Assembly: GCA_018821365.1 (NCBI GenBank)
Contig: JAHJML010000098.1
Span: forward strand, 1-44,734
Direction of reading: 5' to 3'
Origin: Actinomycetota bacterium
GTDB taxonomy: Bacteria; Actinomycetota; Acidimicrobiia; Spongiisociales; UBA11373
Length of the DNA: 44,734 nt
The position numbers and the translations under genes were made by a program. Of this stretch, positions 17,665-26,638 are shown piece by piece (position 1 is the first letter of the stretch; each line of letters opens with the position of its first letter). The notes beneath the pieces are model-generated. The model ran no database searches. It saw nothing but the letters and a program-made list of their open reading frames with translations, and was not told the origin of the DNA.

Positions 17665-17986
17665 CGATGATCCCGGCCAGAAACTCGAGGCGATGCGGGT
17701 GTTCACCGAGAAGATCCTCCCCGGCCGCTGGGACGATGCCAGGCGGCCGACCGAGAAGGAATTCAAAGCCACCTTGATGGTCTCGGTGCCCATCGATGCC
17801 GCCTCGGCCAAGGTGAGGACCGGTCCCCCCGGCGACGACCCCGCCGACCTGGGCCTCGACGTGTGGGCCGGGGTCGTCCCCTACCGGCTCACCCCGGGCG
17901 ATCCGATCCCCGCCCCGGACCTGCCCGACGGGGTGGCCTTTCCTGCCTACCTGCAGACACTGCTCGACCAGACACTGCTCGACTGA
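17665..17986 (+). pseudogene. 3' half of the pyridoxamine 5'-phosphate oxidase-family gene
   Basis: VDDPGQKLEAMRVFTEKILPGRWDDARRPTEKEFKATLMVSVPIDAASAKVRTGPP...; continues the frame of 12350-12693 when the island is removed. Confidence 0.88.
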
Positions 17987-18037
17987 CGGCTCCGACGACC
18001 CCCTTCTCGCAGCCGGTCAGGCGGGATACGTTGCCCG

Positions 18038-18583
18038 GTGTACTGGTTGCAGCGTCCCCCCTATCTCCGCTGGGCGGCGGCCGCCCTGCTGGTCATCGGA
18101 GCCGCGATGTGGGATCTCAGACCGGAGCCCACCACCCTCCATCCCTACCTGATCACCGACGTGTCGGCCGGCGATCCGATCGAGGATGGAGACATCGAGT
18201 GGCGACGGGTGCCTGCGGGACTGATCGCCGCCCCCGACCTCTCCGCTCCGATCGCGGCCACCGACCTCAACTCCGGCCAGCCTCTCTGCGATGCGATGCT
18301 GCGCAAGCCTGCCGTGGTCCCGCCCGGGTGGTGGAGCGTGCCGGTGACGGTCGGCTCCCATGCCGGAGCGGGTGACGAAGTGCTCCTGGTGGTGGTCGAT
18401 CCGCCAACCACCGTGGTCGGCATCGTCGTCACCCCCCAGCGCGGGGACCCCTACTCGCTGAACTACCGCCCGGCCTCGGTGGCGGTACCGGCCGCATCGG
18501 CCCCGCTGATTGCGGCAGCATCCTCGAGCGGCACCCTGGTGGCGGCCGTTCGTCCTGCGAGCGGAGAGCGCCAGGAGCAGTAA
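18038..18583 (+). CDS. SAF-domain membrane-anchored protein
   Basis: N-terminal TM then VSAGDPIEDGDIEWRRVPAGLI...ATDLNSGQPLCDAML resembling CpaB/FlgA SAF domains. Confidence 0.65.
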   Translation: MYWLQRPPYLRWAAAALLVIGAAMWDLRPEPTTLHPYLITDVSAGDPIEDGDIEWRRVPAGLIAAPDLSAPIAATDLNSGQPLCDAMLRKPAVVPPGWWSVPVTVGSHAGAGDEVLLVVVDPPTTVVGIVVTPQRGDPYSLNYRPASVAVPAASAPLIAAASSSGTLVAAVRPASGERQEQ

Positions 18584-18593
18584 GGTCCAGGCG

Positions 18594-19355
18594 ATGCTCA
18601 CCGCTGCGCTGTGGGGCCTGATCCAGGGCCTCACCGAATTCCTCCCGATCTCCTCGAGCGGACACCTGGTTCTGGTGCCGGCTCTGCTGGGCATGGACGA
18701 ACCCGACCTCGCCACCACCGCCGTCCTCCACCTCGGCACCCTGGCGGCAGTCGTGTGGTTCTACCGCCGGGACCTGATGAACCTGGTGCACTTCCGCACC
18801 GACCCCGGGGCACGGAGGATTCTCTGGCTGCTGGTGCTCGGCACCCTGCCGGCCGCCATCATCGGCGTGCTGTTCCATACGAAGATCGAGATCCTCTTCT
18901 CCGATCCCTGGATCGTGGCGGTGCTGCTGATCGGCACCGGGGTGATCCTCTCCGCCGGTCTGCTGGTCCCCCGCGGGACCCGCCGGGTCGAGGAGGGAAG
19001 GACCGGCGATGCCCTGGTGGTCGGCTGGGCACAGGCGCTGGCGCTGCTCCCGGGCATCTCGCGTTCCGGCATGACGATGACCGCCGCCATGGCCCAGGGA
19101 TTCGAGCGGGTCGAGGCGGCCCGCTTCGCCTTCCTGATGGCGGTGCCCGCCATCGCCGGCGCCGGGACGCTGGAGGGGATCGATCTGGTTCGCTCCGGAG
19201 GCTTCGAGCCGGCGCTGCTGGCAGGGGTGCTGACGGCGGCCGTGTCGGGTTACCTCGCCATCTCGTTCCTGGTGCGACTGCTGGGACGGGCGGGCCTGGC
19301 CCCGTTTGCCATCTACTGCCTCGTAGTCGGGTCGCTCGCCTGGTGGCTCGTCTGA
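18594..19355 (+). CDS. uppP: Undecaprenyl-diphosphatase
   Basis: LIQGLTEFLPISSSGHLVLVPALLG and LLPGISRSGMTMTAAMAQGF. Confidence 0.95.
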   Translation: MLTAALWGLIQGLTEFLPISSSGHLVLVPALLGMDEPDLATTAVLHLGTLAAVVWFYRRDLMNLVHFRTDPGARRILWLLVLGTLPAAIIGVLFHTKIEILFSDPWIVAVLLIGTGVILSAGLLVPRGTRRVEEGRTGDALVVGWAQALALLPGISRSGMTMTAAMAQGFERVEAARFAFLMAVPAIAGAGTLEGIDLVRSGGFEPALLAGVLTAAVSGYLAISFLVRLLGRAGLAPFAIYCLVVGSLAWWLV

Positions 19356-19461
19356 GCCCGGCTCCCGGTCAGAAGGCGACGCTTCCCCGGCATCGGTCCG
19401 ACCTGCACTTCACGGGTGGGCGCCCCGCCCTTCCCGGCCACGGTGCCTAACCTCTCTGCTC

Positions 19462-19875
19462 GTGCACGAGACCATCATCCGGGTTCGGTGGGGGGAATTG
19501 GATCCCTACCACCACGTCAACCACGCCGCCTACCTGTCATACCTGGAGCACGCCCGCATCGCCGCCCTCGAGTCGATCGGGTGGGGCATGAGCGAGATCA
19601 CCGCCACCGGCCACCAGGTCGTGGTGGCCAGGATCGAAGTCGGGTTCCGGCGGCCCGCCAGCGGAGGCGACGAACTGGTGGTGCAGACGTCCATCGAGGA
19701 ACTGCGAGGCGCCAGCAGCACCTGGCGGCAGCGCATCGTTCGGGGAGACGACACCATCCTCGATGCCCGGGTCACGGCCGCCTGCACGACCCTGCAGGGG
19801 CGGCCCTCCCGGACACCCGCACCGTTCCAGCGCGCCCTCGAACACCTGCTCGCAGCGCAGCGACCCGCCCCCTGA
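19462..19875 (+). CDS. Acyl-CoA thioesterase (hotdog, 4HBT/YbgC-like)
   Basis: IIRVRWGELDPYHHVNHAAYLSYLEHARIAAL. Confidence 0.88.
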   Translation: MHETIIRVRWGELDPYHHVNHAAYLSYLEHARIAALESIGWGMSEITATGHQVVVARIEVGFRRPASGGDELVVQTSIEELRGASSTWRQRIVRGDDTILDARVTAACTTLQGRPSRTPAPFQRALEHLLAAQRPAP

Positions 19876-19898
19876 GAGCAGTGCTAGCGTCCCCGGCC

Positions 19899-20714
19899 AT
19901 GCACGGCCTCCGCATCCTCGCCGCCGCCACGGCGATCCTGGTGACCGCCGGCTGCGGTGCGGCAGCAGTCGACACGGGCGGGTGCGACTACCTGTTCGGA
20001 GCGCCCCAGGCCGCCACCGGCCTCTCTGGGAACGCCTGCCGCCCCGTGCTCGCCTGTGACGGGATCGAGACCTTCACACCACCCGCCTATGGGGCCGAAG
20101 CCATCGAGGCGCTGCGGGCACGGATCCTGATCGACCCGCCCTTGCCGCTCCCGGCGAGTCCGTACGAATCTCCATCGCTGGTGCCCGCCGGGACTACCGG
20201 AGTGTGCGCCGTGCTCGCCGATCCCAGCGGCCCGGGTGCCTACCGGCTCGCAACCTTTCCGGACCGGAGTGCGGTAGAGGCAGCCGGAGGGGTGGTGACC
20301 CACACCGGCGCCTGCGGGGCATGCTCCTCGCTGCAAGATCTCGCCGTGTACCTGGGGACGCCGAACCTCGGCGACCCGGTCAGGGAGTGCGCGCTCATCG
20401 AATTCGGAGACGACCCCGGGGCCACCCTGGACTGCATCACCGGCCTCGGCTTCACCGACGCCTGCGCCCAGATCTGGGCGTTCAACAGCGCCAACACCCG
20501 GGCGGCCTGCCTGGTCGAGTGTCTGGAGGCCCTCGACGAGTCCAACCACCTCCCCGACGGCCGCCTCAATGCCTGCCTGGCGTGCGACGAGGAGAACAGC
20601 GGGCCGGTGTTCAAGGCGGTAGCCGGCAGGACCCGGCGCAACTCCGGCATCCCTTCGGCGATCTGTCGTCCCGGCGAGGACGTCGCCGCCGTCCTCCACG
20701 ACGCCTACCCCTGA
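19899..20714 (+). CDS. Cysteine-rich putative lipoprotein, hypothetical
   Basis: LAAATAILVTAGCGAAAVDTGGC lipobox; many Cys (GACGACSS, CLACDEEN, CLVECLE). Confidence 0.75.
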   Translation: MHGLRILAAATAILVTAGCGAAAVDTGGCDYLFGAPQAATGLSGNACRPVLACDGIETFTPPAYGAEAIEALRARILIDPPLPLPASPYESPSLVPAGTTGVCAVLADPSGPGAYRLATFPDRSAVEAAGGVVTHTGACGACSSLQDLAVYLGTPNLGDPVRECALIEFGDDPGATLDCITGLGFTDACAQIWAFNSANTRAACLVECLEALDESNHLPDGRLNACLACDEENSGPVFKAVAGRTRRNSGIPSAICRPGEDVAAVLHDAYP

Positions 20715-20775
20715 GCGGCCCGCAACCGCTCTGCTCGAGACCCGACTAGATCCGCTCGGTCTCTAGGCTGCCGGC

Positions 20776-21192
20776 ATGTTCGACCCAGACACCCCCCGGG
20801 GCAGCCGGGCACTCGTCCGACTCACCGACGAGAAGATCATCTGGCTCACGACGGTGCGCCCCACCGGCCAGCCGCAGACCTCCCCGGTCTGGTTCTTGTA
20901 CGCGGATGGGGAGTTCCTCATCTACAGCCTCCCCGGCACTGCTCGCACCGCCAACCTCGCAACGAATCCCAGGGTTGCCCTGAACCTGGACGGCAACGGG
21001 GAGGGCGGCGACATCGTCTCGATCGAAGGGATCGCCCGCATCGACCCTGCTGCGCCGCCATCCAACCTGGTCATTCCCTACCAGGAGAAGTACGCCGGCC
21101 TCATCGCCGGCAATGGGTGGACGCCGGAGTCCTTCGCCGCCGACTACCCCACTGCGATCCGGATCACCCCGGTGCGCAGCCGCGCCTGGTGA
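20776..21192 (+). CDS. PPOX-class F420-dependent (FMN-like) oxidoreductase
   Basis: ALVRLTDEKIIWLTTVRPTGQPQTSPVWFLYADGEFLIYSLPGTARTANLATNPRVALNLDGNGEGGDIVSIEGIARI. Confidence 0.88.
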   Translation: MFDPDTPRGSRALVRLTDEKIIWLTTVRPTGQPQTSPVWFLYADGEFLIYSLPGTARTANLATNPRVALNLDGNGEGGDIVSIEGIARIDPAAPPSNLVIPYQEKYAGLIAGNGWTPESFAADYPTAIRITPVRSRAW

Positions 21193-21231
21193 TCGTGGAA
21201 CAATGGGGCCCTCCAACCAGTTGAGACGAAC

Positions 21232-21651
21232 GTGGTATTCCGCAAACGACCGAAACCGATCAACCTCGAGCACCTCGACGACCTCGACCCGCTGATCGAG
21301 AGCGGCCTACCGATCCTGCTCGACTTCTGGCGCCAGGGATGCCAACCCTGCCGCCTGATGGACGGCATCGTCAAGGAACTCGCCGAAGAGTACGTCGGAG
21401 AAGCCCATGTGGTCCGGGTCGACATCGGCTCGGTGCCGGGGGCGATCGAGAAGTTCCGAATCCAATCGACTCCGACGTTCGTGGTGCTGGGCCGGAGCCG
21501 CAAGAAGCCCAGCAAGAAGGCGCGCCAACGGGGAGCCGTCGACCCCAAGGACGCCCCGATGACCGCCCGCTTTCGCACCAGTGGGATGACCCGCAAGGAC
21601 CAGTTGGCACAGGCCCTCGAATCCAACGGCGCCCACCGGGTTGCTCGCTGA
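21232..21651 (+). CDS. Thioredoxin-family protein
   Basis: PILLDFWRQGCQPCRLMDGIVKELAEEY with CxxC (CQPC); IQSTPTFVVLGRS cis-Pro segment. Confidence 0.88.
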   Translation: MVFRKRPKPINLEHLDDLDPLIESGLPILLDFWRQGCQPCRLMDGIVKELAEEYVGEAHVVRVDIGSVPGAIEKFRIQSTPTFVVLGRSRKKPSKKARQRGAVDPKDAPMTARFRTSGMTRKDQLAQALESNGAHRVAR

Positions 21652-21792
21652 GCACCGACTGCCGGCCGAGCCGTCAACCCGTCCTCCTCGACCGAGAGGC
21701 GCGGGGCAACGACCGGCCGGTCGCGATCGCCCCCGATCGACGACGAGGGGGCGCGGCCTGAGAGAACCCTCCTCCGTCCCCACTTGACAACC

Positions 21793-21822
21793 TGACATCG
21801 TTATAACATCATTCTGATGTCA
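21793..21822. promoter_or_regulatory. Palindromic operator-like site with overlapping promoter elements
   Basis: TGACATC-N16-GATGTCA enclosing palindrome GTTATAAC; TTGACA at 21784-21789. Confidence 0.45.
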
Positions 21823-21845
21823 CTTCGCTGTCAAGGGAGATCACC

Positions 21846-22013
21846 ATGTTGCTGTACATCACCGGCCCTGCGGTCCGGGCACTCCAACCCACCGACCCGT
21901 TCCACCCCACAGCCGCCCGGATGCGCGACAATCGCCGGGACGGCAGGCCCACCGGACAACCGGTGGCGCCGCGGCGGGCCGGCTCCGGTCTCGTCGTCGT
22001 GGCGGCGAAGTGA
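21846..22013 (+). CDS. Possible 55-aa small protein, translationally coupled to the next gene
   Basis: AAGGGAG ribosome-binding site; MLLYITGPAVRALQPTDPF...VVVAAK*; TGATG overlap with 22013 ATG. Confidence 0.45.
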   Translation: MLLYITGPAVRALQPTDPFHPTAARMRDNRRDGRPTGQPVAPRRAGSGLVVVAAK

Positions 22014-22408
22014 TGGAGATCACCATTGAGAGACCCAGCATGACGAGATCCTCCCGAGTCCCCCACCCAATCTTCTGGGGCCTGGCCTTGATCACGGTGG
22101 GGGTGCTGTTCCTCCTCCGCGAGATCGGCGTCATCCCCGACATCCGGTTCTGGACGCTCCTCTGGCTGGGGGTGGGCGGATGGCTGTTCGTCGGCACCAT
22201 CGCCGGCCGCCGGCGAGGCTGGTTCTGGCCGTTGACCCTGCTGGGCCTGGGAGCCTTCATGCTGCTGCAGGATCTCGAGACGATCCGGCATTTCTCCCTG
22301 TGGCCGGTGATCGTCATTGGGCTCGGCGCCGCCATGGTCATGGAGGCCGCCGATCTCCGGAAGCCCCCCAAGGAAGACGACGCACCGGTTACCTGGCGCG
22401 ACCTCTGA
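22013..22408 (+). CDS. Small membrane protein (DUF5668 / LiaI-LiaF-like TM region)
   Basis: PIFWGLALITVGVLFLLREIGVIPDIRFWTLLWLGVGGWLFVGTIAGRRRGWFWPLTLLGLGAFMLLQDL. Confidence 0.75.
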   Translation: MEITIERPSMTRSSRVPHPIFWGLALITVGVLFLLREIGVIPDIRFWTLLWLGVGGWLFVGTIAGRRRGWFWPLTLLGLGAFMLLQDLETIRHFSLWPVIVIGLGAAMVMEAADLRKPPKEDDAPVTWRDL

Positions 22409-22460
22409 TCCCGGTCGCCGTCGGTACCGGGCAGGGGCCACTGGCTACCATCGGCGGTCG

Positions 22461-25016
22461 ATGGTGACGGGAGCCGCAGGATCTCGGGCCCGGAGGATCG
22501 CCCTTACGGGCCTCAGCGACGCCGAGGTGGCGGCGCGGATCGTGGCGGGCGCCGTCAACGTGGTTCCGACGGGGCCGACCAGGACGGTCCGCGAGATCAT
22601 CAGGGCCAACGTCGTCACCCTCTTCAACATCCTGCTGGGGGCGATGCTGGTGGTGGTGCTGATCGTCGCACCCATCCAGGATGCGATGTTCGGATTGGTG
22701 CTGTTCGGCAACGCCGCCATCGGGATCGTCCAGGAGTTGCGAGCCAAGAGAACTCTCGATCATCTCGCCCTGCTGAGCGCTCCCCGGGCACGGGTCATTC
22801 GCAACGGAAGGGACGGCGAGGTGCCCGTCAACAGGGTCGTCCTCGACGATCTGCTCACGGTCGGAGCCGGGGACCAGATCGTGGTCGACGGCGTCGTGGT
22901 CACCTCGGAGAGCCTCGAGGTCGACGAGTCGCTCCTGACCGGTGAGTCGGACGCCGTCACCAAGGATCGCGGCGACGAGGTCCTGTCGGGAAGCTTCGTG
23001 TCGTCGGGTTCGGGCGTCTACAAGGCGAGGAGGGTGGGGGCCGACGCCTACGCGGCCCGACTCGCCGAGGAGGCCCGCAAGTTCACCCTGGTGCGCTCCG
23101 AACTCCGCTCCGGGATCGACAAGATCCTGCGAGGCATCACCTGGGTGCTGGTGCCGACTGCTCTGCTCCTCATCTGGAGCCAGTTCACCACGCTGACCGG
23201 ATGGCCCGACAACCAGGGCTGGGGGTGGCCCGACATCAAGGAGGCGATCCGACTCAGCGTCGCCGGCCTGGTGGCGATGATCCCCCAGGGCCTGGTCCTG
23301 CTGACCTCGGTGGCCTTCGCCGTCGGGGTGATCCGCCTGGGACGGCGCAACGTGTTGGTCCAGGAACTGCCCGCCGTCGAGGGACTCGCCCGCGTCGACA
23401 CGGTGTGTTTCGACAAGACCGGGACCCTCACCGAGGGACATCTGGTGGTCGACGAGATCGATCTCCTCGCCGAGCATCTCGACGTGCGAGCAGCCCTCGG
23501 GGCTCTGGGGGGCAGCGATGCCAACCCCAACGCCACCCTGCAGGCCATCGCCGAGCAGTTCCCGGAGCCATCCGGTTGGTGGCCCACCGCCACGGTGCCC
23601 TTCTCGTCCGCCCGCAAGTGGAGCGGGGCATCGTTCGGGAGCCTGGGCACCTGGATCCTGGGAGCACCCGAGATGATCCTTCCCAACGACCCGATGATCA
23701 CCGATCGGGTGGCCGCCTCCGCCGACCAGGGCAAGCGGGTGCTCCTGCTGGCACGAGCGTCGGCCGAACTCCACGGCGACGACCTGCCGTTCGGGCTCGA
23801 ACCGGTGGCCCTGCTCGGCCTCAGCGATCGGATTCGCCCCGATGCCGTCGACACGCTCGACTACTTCGCCCGACAAGGCGTCGCCGTCAAGGTGATCTCC
23901 GGCGATCATCCCCAGACCGTCGGTGCCATCGCCCGACAGGTGGGCATTCGCGACGCCGATCGGGTGATCGACGCCAGGACCCTCCCGGACGACCCGATCC
24001 AACTGGCCGAGGTGGTCGACAACAGCACCGTGTTCGGGAGGGTGACTCCCCACCAGAAACGGGCGATGGTGGCGGCCCTGCAGTCGCGGGGCCATGTCGT
24101 CGCCATGACCGGGGACGGAGTCAACGACGTGCTCGCTCTCAAGGACGCCGACATCGGCATCGCGATGGGGTCCGGTTCGTCCGCTTCCCGGGCGGTGGCC
24201 CAGTTGGTGCTGCTGGATGGATCCTTTGCCACGCTCCCCTCGGTGGTCGGCGAGGGGAGGCGGGTCATCGCCAACATCGAACGGGTCGCCAACCTCTTCG
24301 TGGTCAAGACGGTCTACGCATTCCTGCTGGCCGTCCTGGTGGGGATCTTTGCGCGGCAGTTCCCCTTCGTTCCCCGCCATCTGACCCTCGTCGGGACCCT
24401 CACCATCGGTGCACCGGCATTCTTCATCGCCCTGGCGCCGACGGCGGACCGGGCCCGATCGGGTTTCGTGGCCAGGGTGATGCGGTTCTCGGTGCCGGTG
24501 GGCGCCCTGGCAGCAGCCGCCACCTACGTCTCCTACGAGTTGGCGATCTCCGAGGGCGTGACGCTCACCGAGGCCCGCACCACCGCCACCCTGGTGCTGT
24601 TCGCGGTCGGCCTGTTCGCCCTGGTCATCAACGCCAGGCCTTTGACCACGGCGAGGAAGTGGCTGATCGGATCGATGGCGGCCGCCTTCCTGCTGGTGCT
24701 GTTCCTGTCCAACGGCCGGACCTTCTTCGAACTCGACCTGCCGCGGGCGGTGGTGCTCCTGGCCGGTGTCGGCATCGTGGGACTGGCGGGCTCGGTGATG
24801 TACGGCTCGCTCCGGAGCCTGGGCGTCATCCAGCAGTTCCCCGATCTGCTCCGCAATCCCAACCTCAGCCGCGATGCGGTGTCGGCGGTCCGTTCGACCA
24901 TGAACCGGCTCAGGGAGCGGGCGAGGAAGGTGGGCCAGCCGATGGATCCGGCCGACCTTCCCCAGCAGCCGCCGACCGAACCGGCGCCTCCACCTCGCCA
25001 ACCCCTCTCCCGCTGA
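22461..25016 (+). CDS. HAD-IC cation-translocating P-type ATPase (CtpE-like)
   Basis: CFDKTGTLTEG phosphorylation motif, DESLLTGESDAV, MTGDGVNDVLALKDADIGIAMGSGS. Confidence 0.93.
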   Translation: MVTGAAGSRARRIALTGLSDAEVAARIVAGAVNVVPTGPTRTVREIIRANVVTLFNILLGAMLVVVLIVAPIQDAMFGLVLFGNAAIGIVQELRAKRTLDHLALLSAPRARVIRNGRDGEVPVNRVVLDDLLTVGAGDQIVVDGVVVTSESLEVDESLLTGESDAVTKDRGDEVLSGSFVSSGSGVYKARRVGADAYAARLAEEARKFTLVRSELRSGIDKILRGITWVLVPTALLLIWSQFTTLTGWPDNQGWGWPDIKEAIRLSVAGLVAMIPQGLVLLTSVAFAVGVIRLGRRNVLVQELPAVEGLARVDTVCFDKTGTLTEGHLVVDEIDLLAEHLDVRAALGALGGSDANPNATLQAIAEQFPEPSGWWPTATVPFSSARKWSGASFGSLGTWILGAPEMILPNDPMITDRVAASADQGKRVLLLARASAELHGDDLPFGLEPVALLGLSDRIRPDAVDTLDYFARQGVAVKVISGDHPQTVGAIARQVGIRDADRVIDARTLPDDPIQLAEVVDNSTVFGRVTPHQKRAMVAALQSRGHVVAMTGDGVNDVLALKDADIGIAMGSGSSASRAVAQLVLLDGSFATLPSVVGEGRRVIANIERVANLFVVKTVYAFLLAVLVGIFARQFPFVPRHLTLVGTLTIGAPAFFIALAPTADRARSGFVARVMRFSVPVGALAAAATYVSYELAISEGVTLTEARTTATLVLFAVGLFALVINARPLTTARKWLIGSMAAAFLLVLFLSNGRTFFELDLPRAVVLLAGVGIVGLAGSVMYGSLRSLGVIQQFPDLLRNPNLSRDAVSAVRSTMNRLRERARKVGQPMDPADLPQQPPTEPAPPPRQPLSR

Positions 25017-25033
25017 GCGGCGGGCCAACCGCC

Positions 25034-25074
25034 AAAGAGAGAGGGCCGAAGGTCCCCGACCTCCGGCCCTCTTT
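25034..25074. terminator. Bidirectional terminator between convergent ATPase and RRM genes
   Basis: AGAGGGCCG(AAGG...CCTC)CGGCCCTCTTT hairpin followed by T-rich tract. Confidence 0.75.
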
Positions 25075-25095
25075 GTCTCCTGTGTCCGTGTGGAC

Positions 25096-25350
25096 CTAGC
25101 GGGAGCGCTCCCGGGCGATGTTGACGTTCAACTGGCGGCCGTCGACGTTCTTGCCATTGGTCTCGGCGATCGCCTTCTCGGCTTCTTCGCCGGACGCCAT
25201 CTCGACGAACCCAAAGCCGCGGGAGCGGCCGGTGTCGCGATCGGCGATGACCTGGGCGCTGATGACCTCGCCGTATTCGGAGAAGATGGCCTTGAGGGCA
25301 TCGGAGTCGGTCTGGAACGAGAGGTTCCCTACATAGATGTTGGTGGACAT
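25096..25350 (-). CDS. RNA-recognition-motif (RRM) RNA-binding protein
   Basis: MSTNIYVGNLSFQTDSDALKAIFSEYGEVISAQVIADRDTGRSRGFGFVEMAS: RNP2 and RNP1 motifs. Confidence 0.95.
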   Translation of the reverse strand: MSTNIYVGNLSFQTDSDALKAIFSEYGEVISAQVIADRDTGRSRGFGFVEMASGEEAEKAIAETNGKNVDGRQLNVNIARERSR

Positions 25351-25549
25351 GGATTGCTCCTTCTGGGGCATCGAACCGTCGGAACCGTACGCCCCGCAGG
25401 CCCGCCCCAAGGGGACTCCTGCAGCGACTTCACTCGACGGAACAGAGGAGCAAAGACCGGCGTCGCCCACCTCTTGGCGGGCGCGGGCCATACGCTAGCG
25501 CACCCGCCCGTTTCCCGACAAGGGCCGACAAGGGTTTGTGCCATCGGCC

Positions 25550-26638
25550 TCATCCGGCGATCAGGCGCATCAGCGATTCGACGGGACCGCGACGACGGAA
25601 GCGGCGCCAGATCACCGCAAAGGCTGCCGCCGCCGCGATGAAGACGGCCGCCGCCCCCAACGCAAACGACAGGGTCTGGGAGCCGAGTCTCCCCATGGCC
25701 CCCAGCGTCCCCATCCCCACCAGCACGTGGCCGACGTAGATCGTCAGTGCCAGTTCCCCGGTGGCGGCGCCCCAGCGGACCGGGCGAGCAGCCGGCCACC
25801 TCGACCCGATGCCGACGCACAAGAGGATCACCACGATGGCGGTCCCGCCCGCCGCCAGCAGATAGATGGGGCCGGGCGGCAGCGGTTCGGCCGCCAGCAA
25901 GGCCCGGCGGCCGGCCACCACCCCGAGGGTGCTGGGGCCGGTGGCGACGATGTCGAACACGATCGGGTTGAAGGCGGCCACCGCTTCCGCCGCTCCCGCC
26001 ACCAGTGCCGCCGCCACGATGATCCGCCACCGGGTGGCGGCGCTGCGCACATCCCGCCTTCCCAGCCACATCCCCACCAGGAAGAGACCCACCCATGGGA
26101 GCACGGGGTGCCATCCGTTGAAGAGCAGGTTGCGGACCAGGCCCACCGGAGTCCACAAGCCCCGGTAGTTCAGGTCCACCACATCCAACTGATCCCAGTA
26201 ACCGGCGAAGGAGTACAGCCCACAGAACAGGGCGGCCGCCAGCGCCGCCCACAGCCACAGCGCCCGGTCGGAGGCGGCCAGCAGGAAGGCGCCGATCCCG
26301 ATGTAGAACGCGTAGCAGTGGAGGATGTCGGCCGGCCAGATCGGTACGAACAGGTATCCGACGATCAGCAGGAAGCCGGCCCGCCGCAGCATCCGCTGTC
26401 TGGCGCCCTCCAGAGCGGCGAGATCGCCATCGCCACGGGCGGAGGCGGTCATCAAGGAGGCGCCGACTCCCGCCAGGATCACGAACATGGCAGCCGCCCT
26501 CCCGTCGAGGAGTCCGGCCGCCTGCTGCAGCCATCCGGGGCCGCGGCGCTCGGCGAACATCGCCACCTTGAAGTCGACGGCCACCATCCCGGCGACGGCC
26601 ACCGCCCTTGCCAGGTCGAAGCCGGCGATCCTCTTCAC
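25550..26638 (-). CDS. Membrane acyltransferase-like protein (HGSNAT/DUF418-type)
   Basis: MKRIAGFDLARAVAVAGMVAVDFK..., multiple TM helices; 4-bp overlap with the upstream ATP-grasp gene. Confidence 0.72.
   Translation of the reverse strand: MKRIAGFDLARAVAVAGMVAVDFKVAMFAERRGPGWLQQAAGLLDGRAAAMFVILAGVGASLMTASARGDGDLAALEGARQRMLRRAGFLLIVGYLFVPIWPADILHCYAFYIGIGAFLLAASDRALWLWAALAAALFCGLYSFAGYWDQLDVVDLNYRGLWTPVGLVRNLLFNGWHPVLPWVGLFLVGMWLGRRDVRSAATRWRIIVAAALVAGAAEAVAAFNPIVFDIVATGPSTLGVVAGRRALLAAEPLPPGPIYLLAAGGTAIVVILLCVGIGSRWPAARPVRWGAATGELALTIYVGHVLVGMGTLGAMGRLGSQTLSFALGAAAVFIAAAAAFAVIWRRFRRRGPVESLMRLIAG

Noticed and set aside
22389-25028. 879-aa minus-strand ORF opposite the P-type ATPase
   Set aside because: Antisense shadow ORF rich in H/G/R/Q; ATPase motifs on the plus strand are unambiguous.
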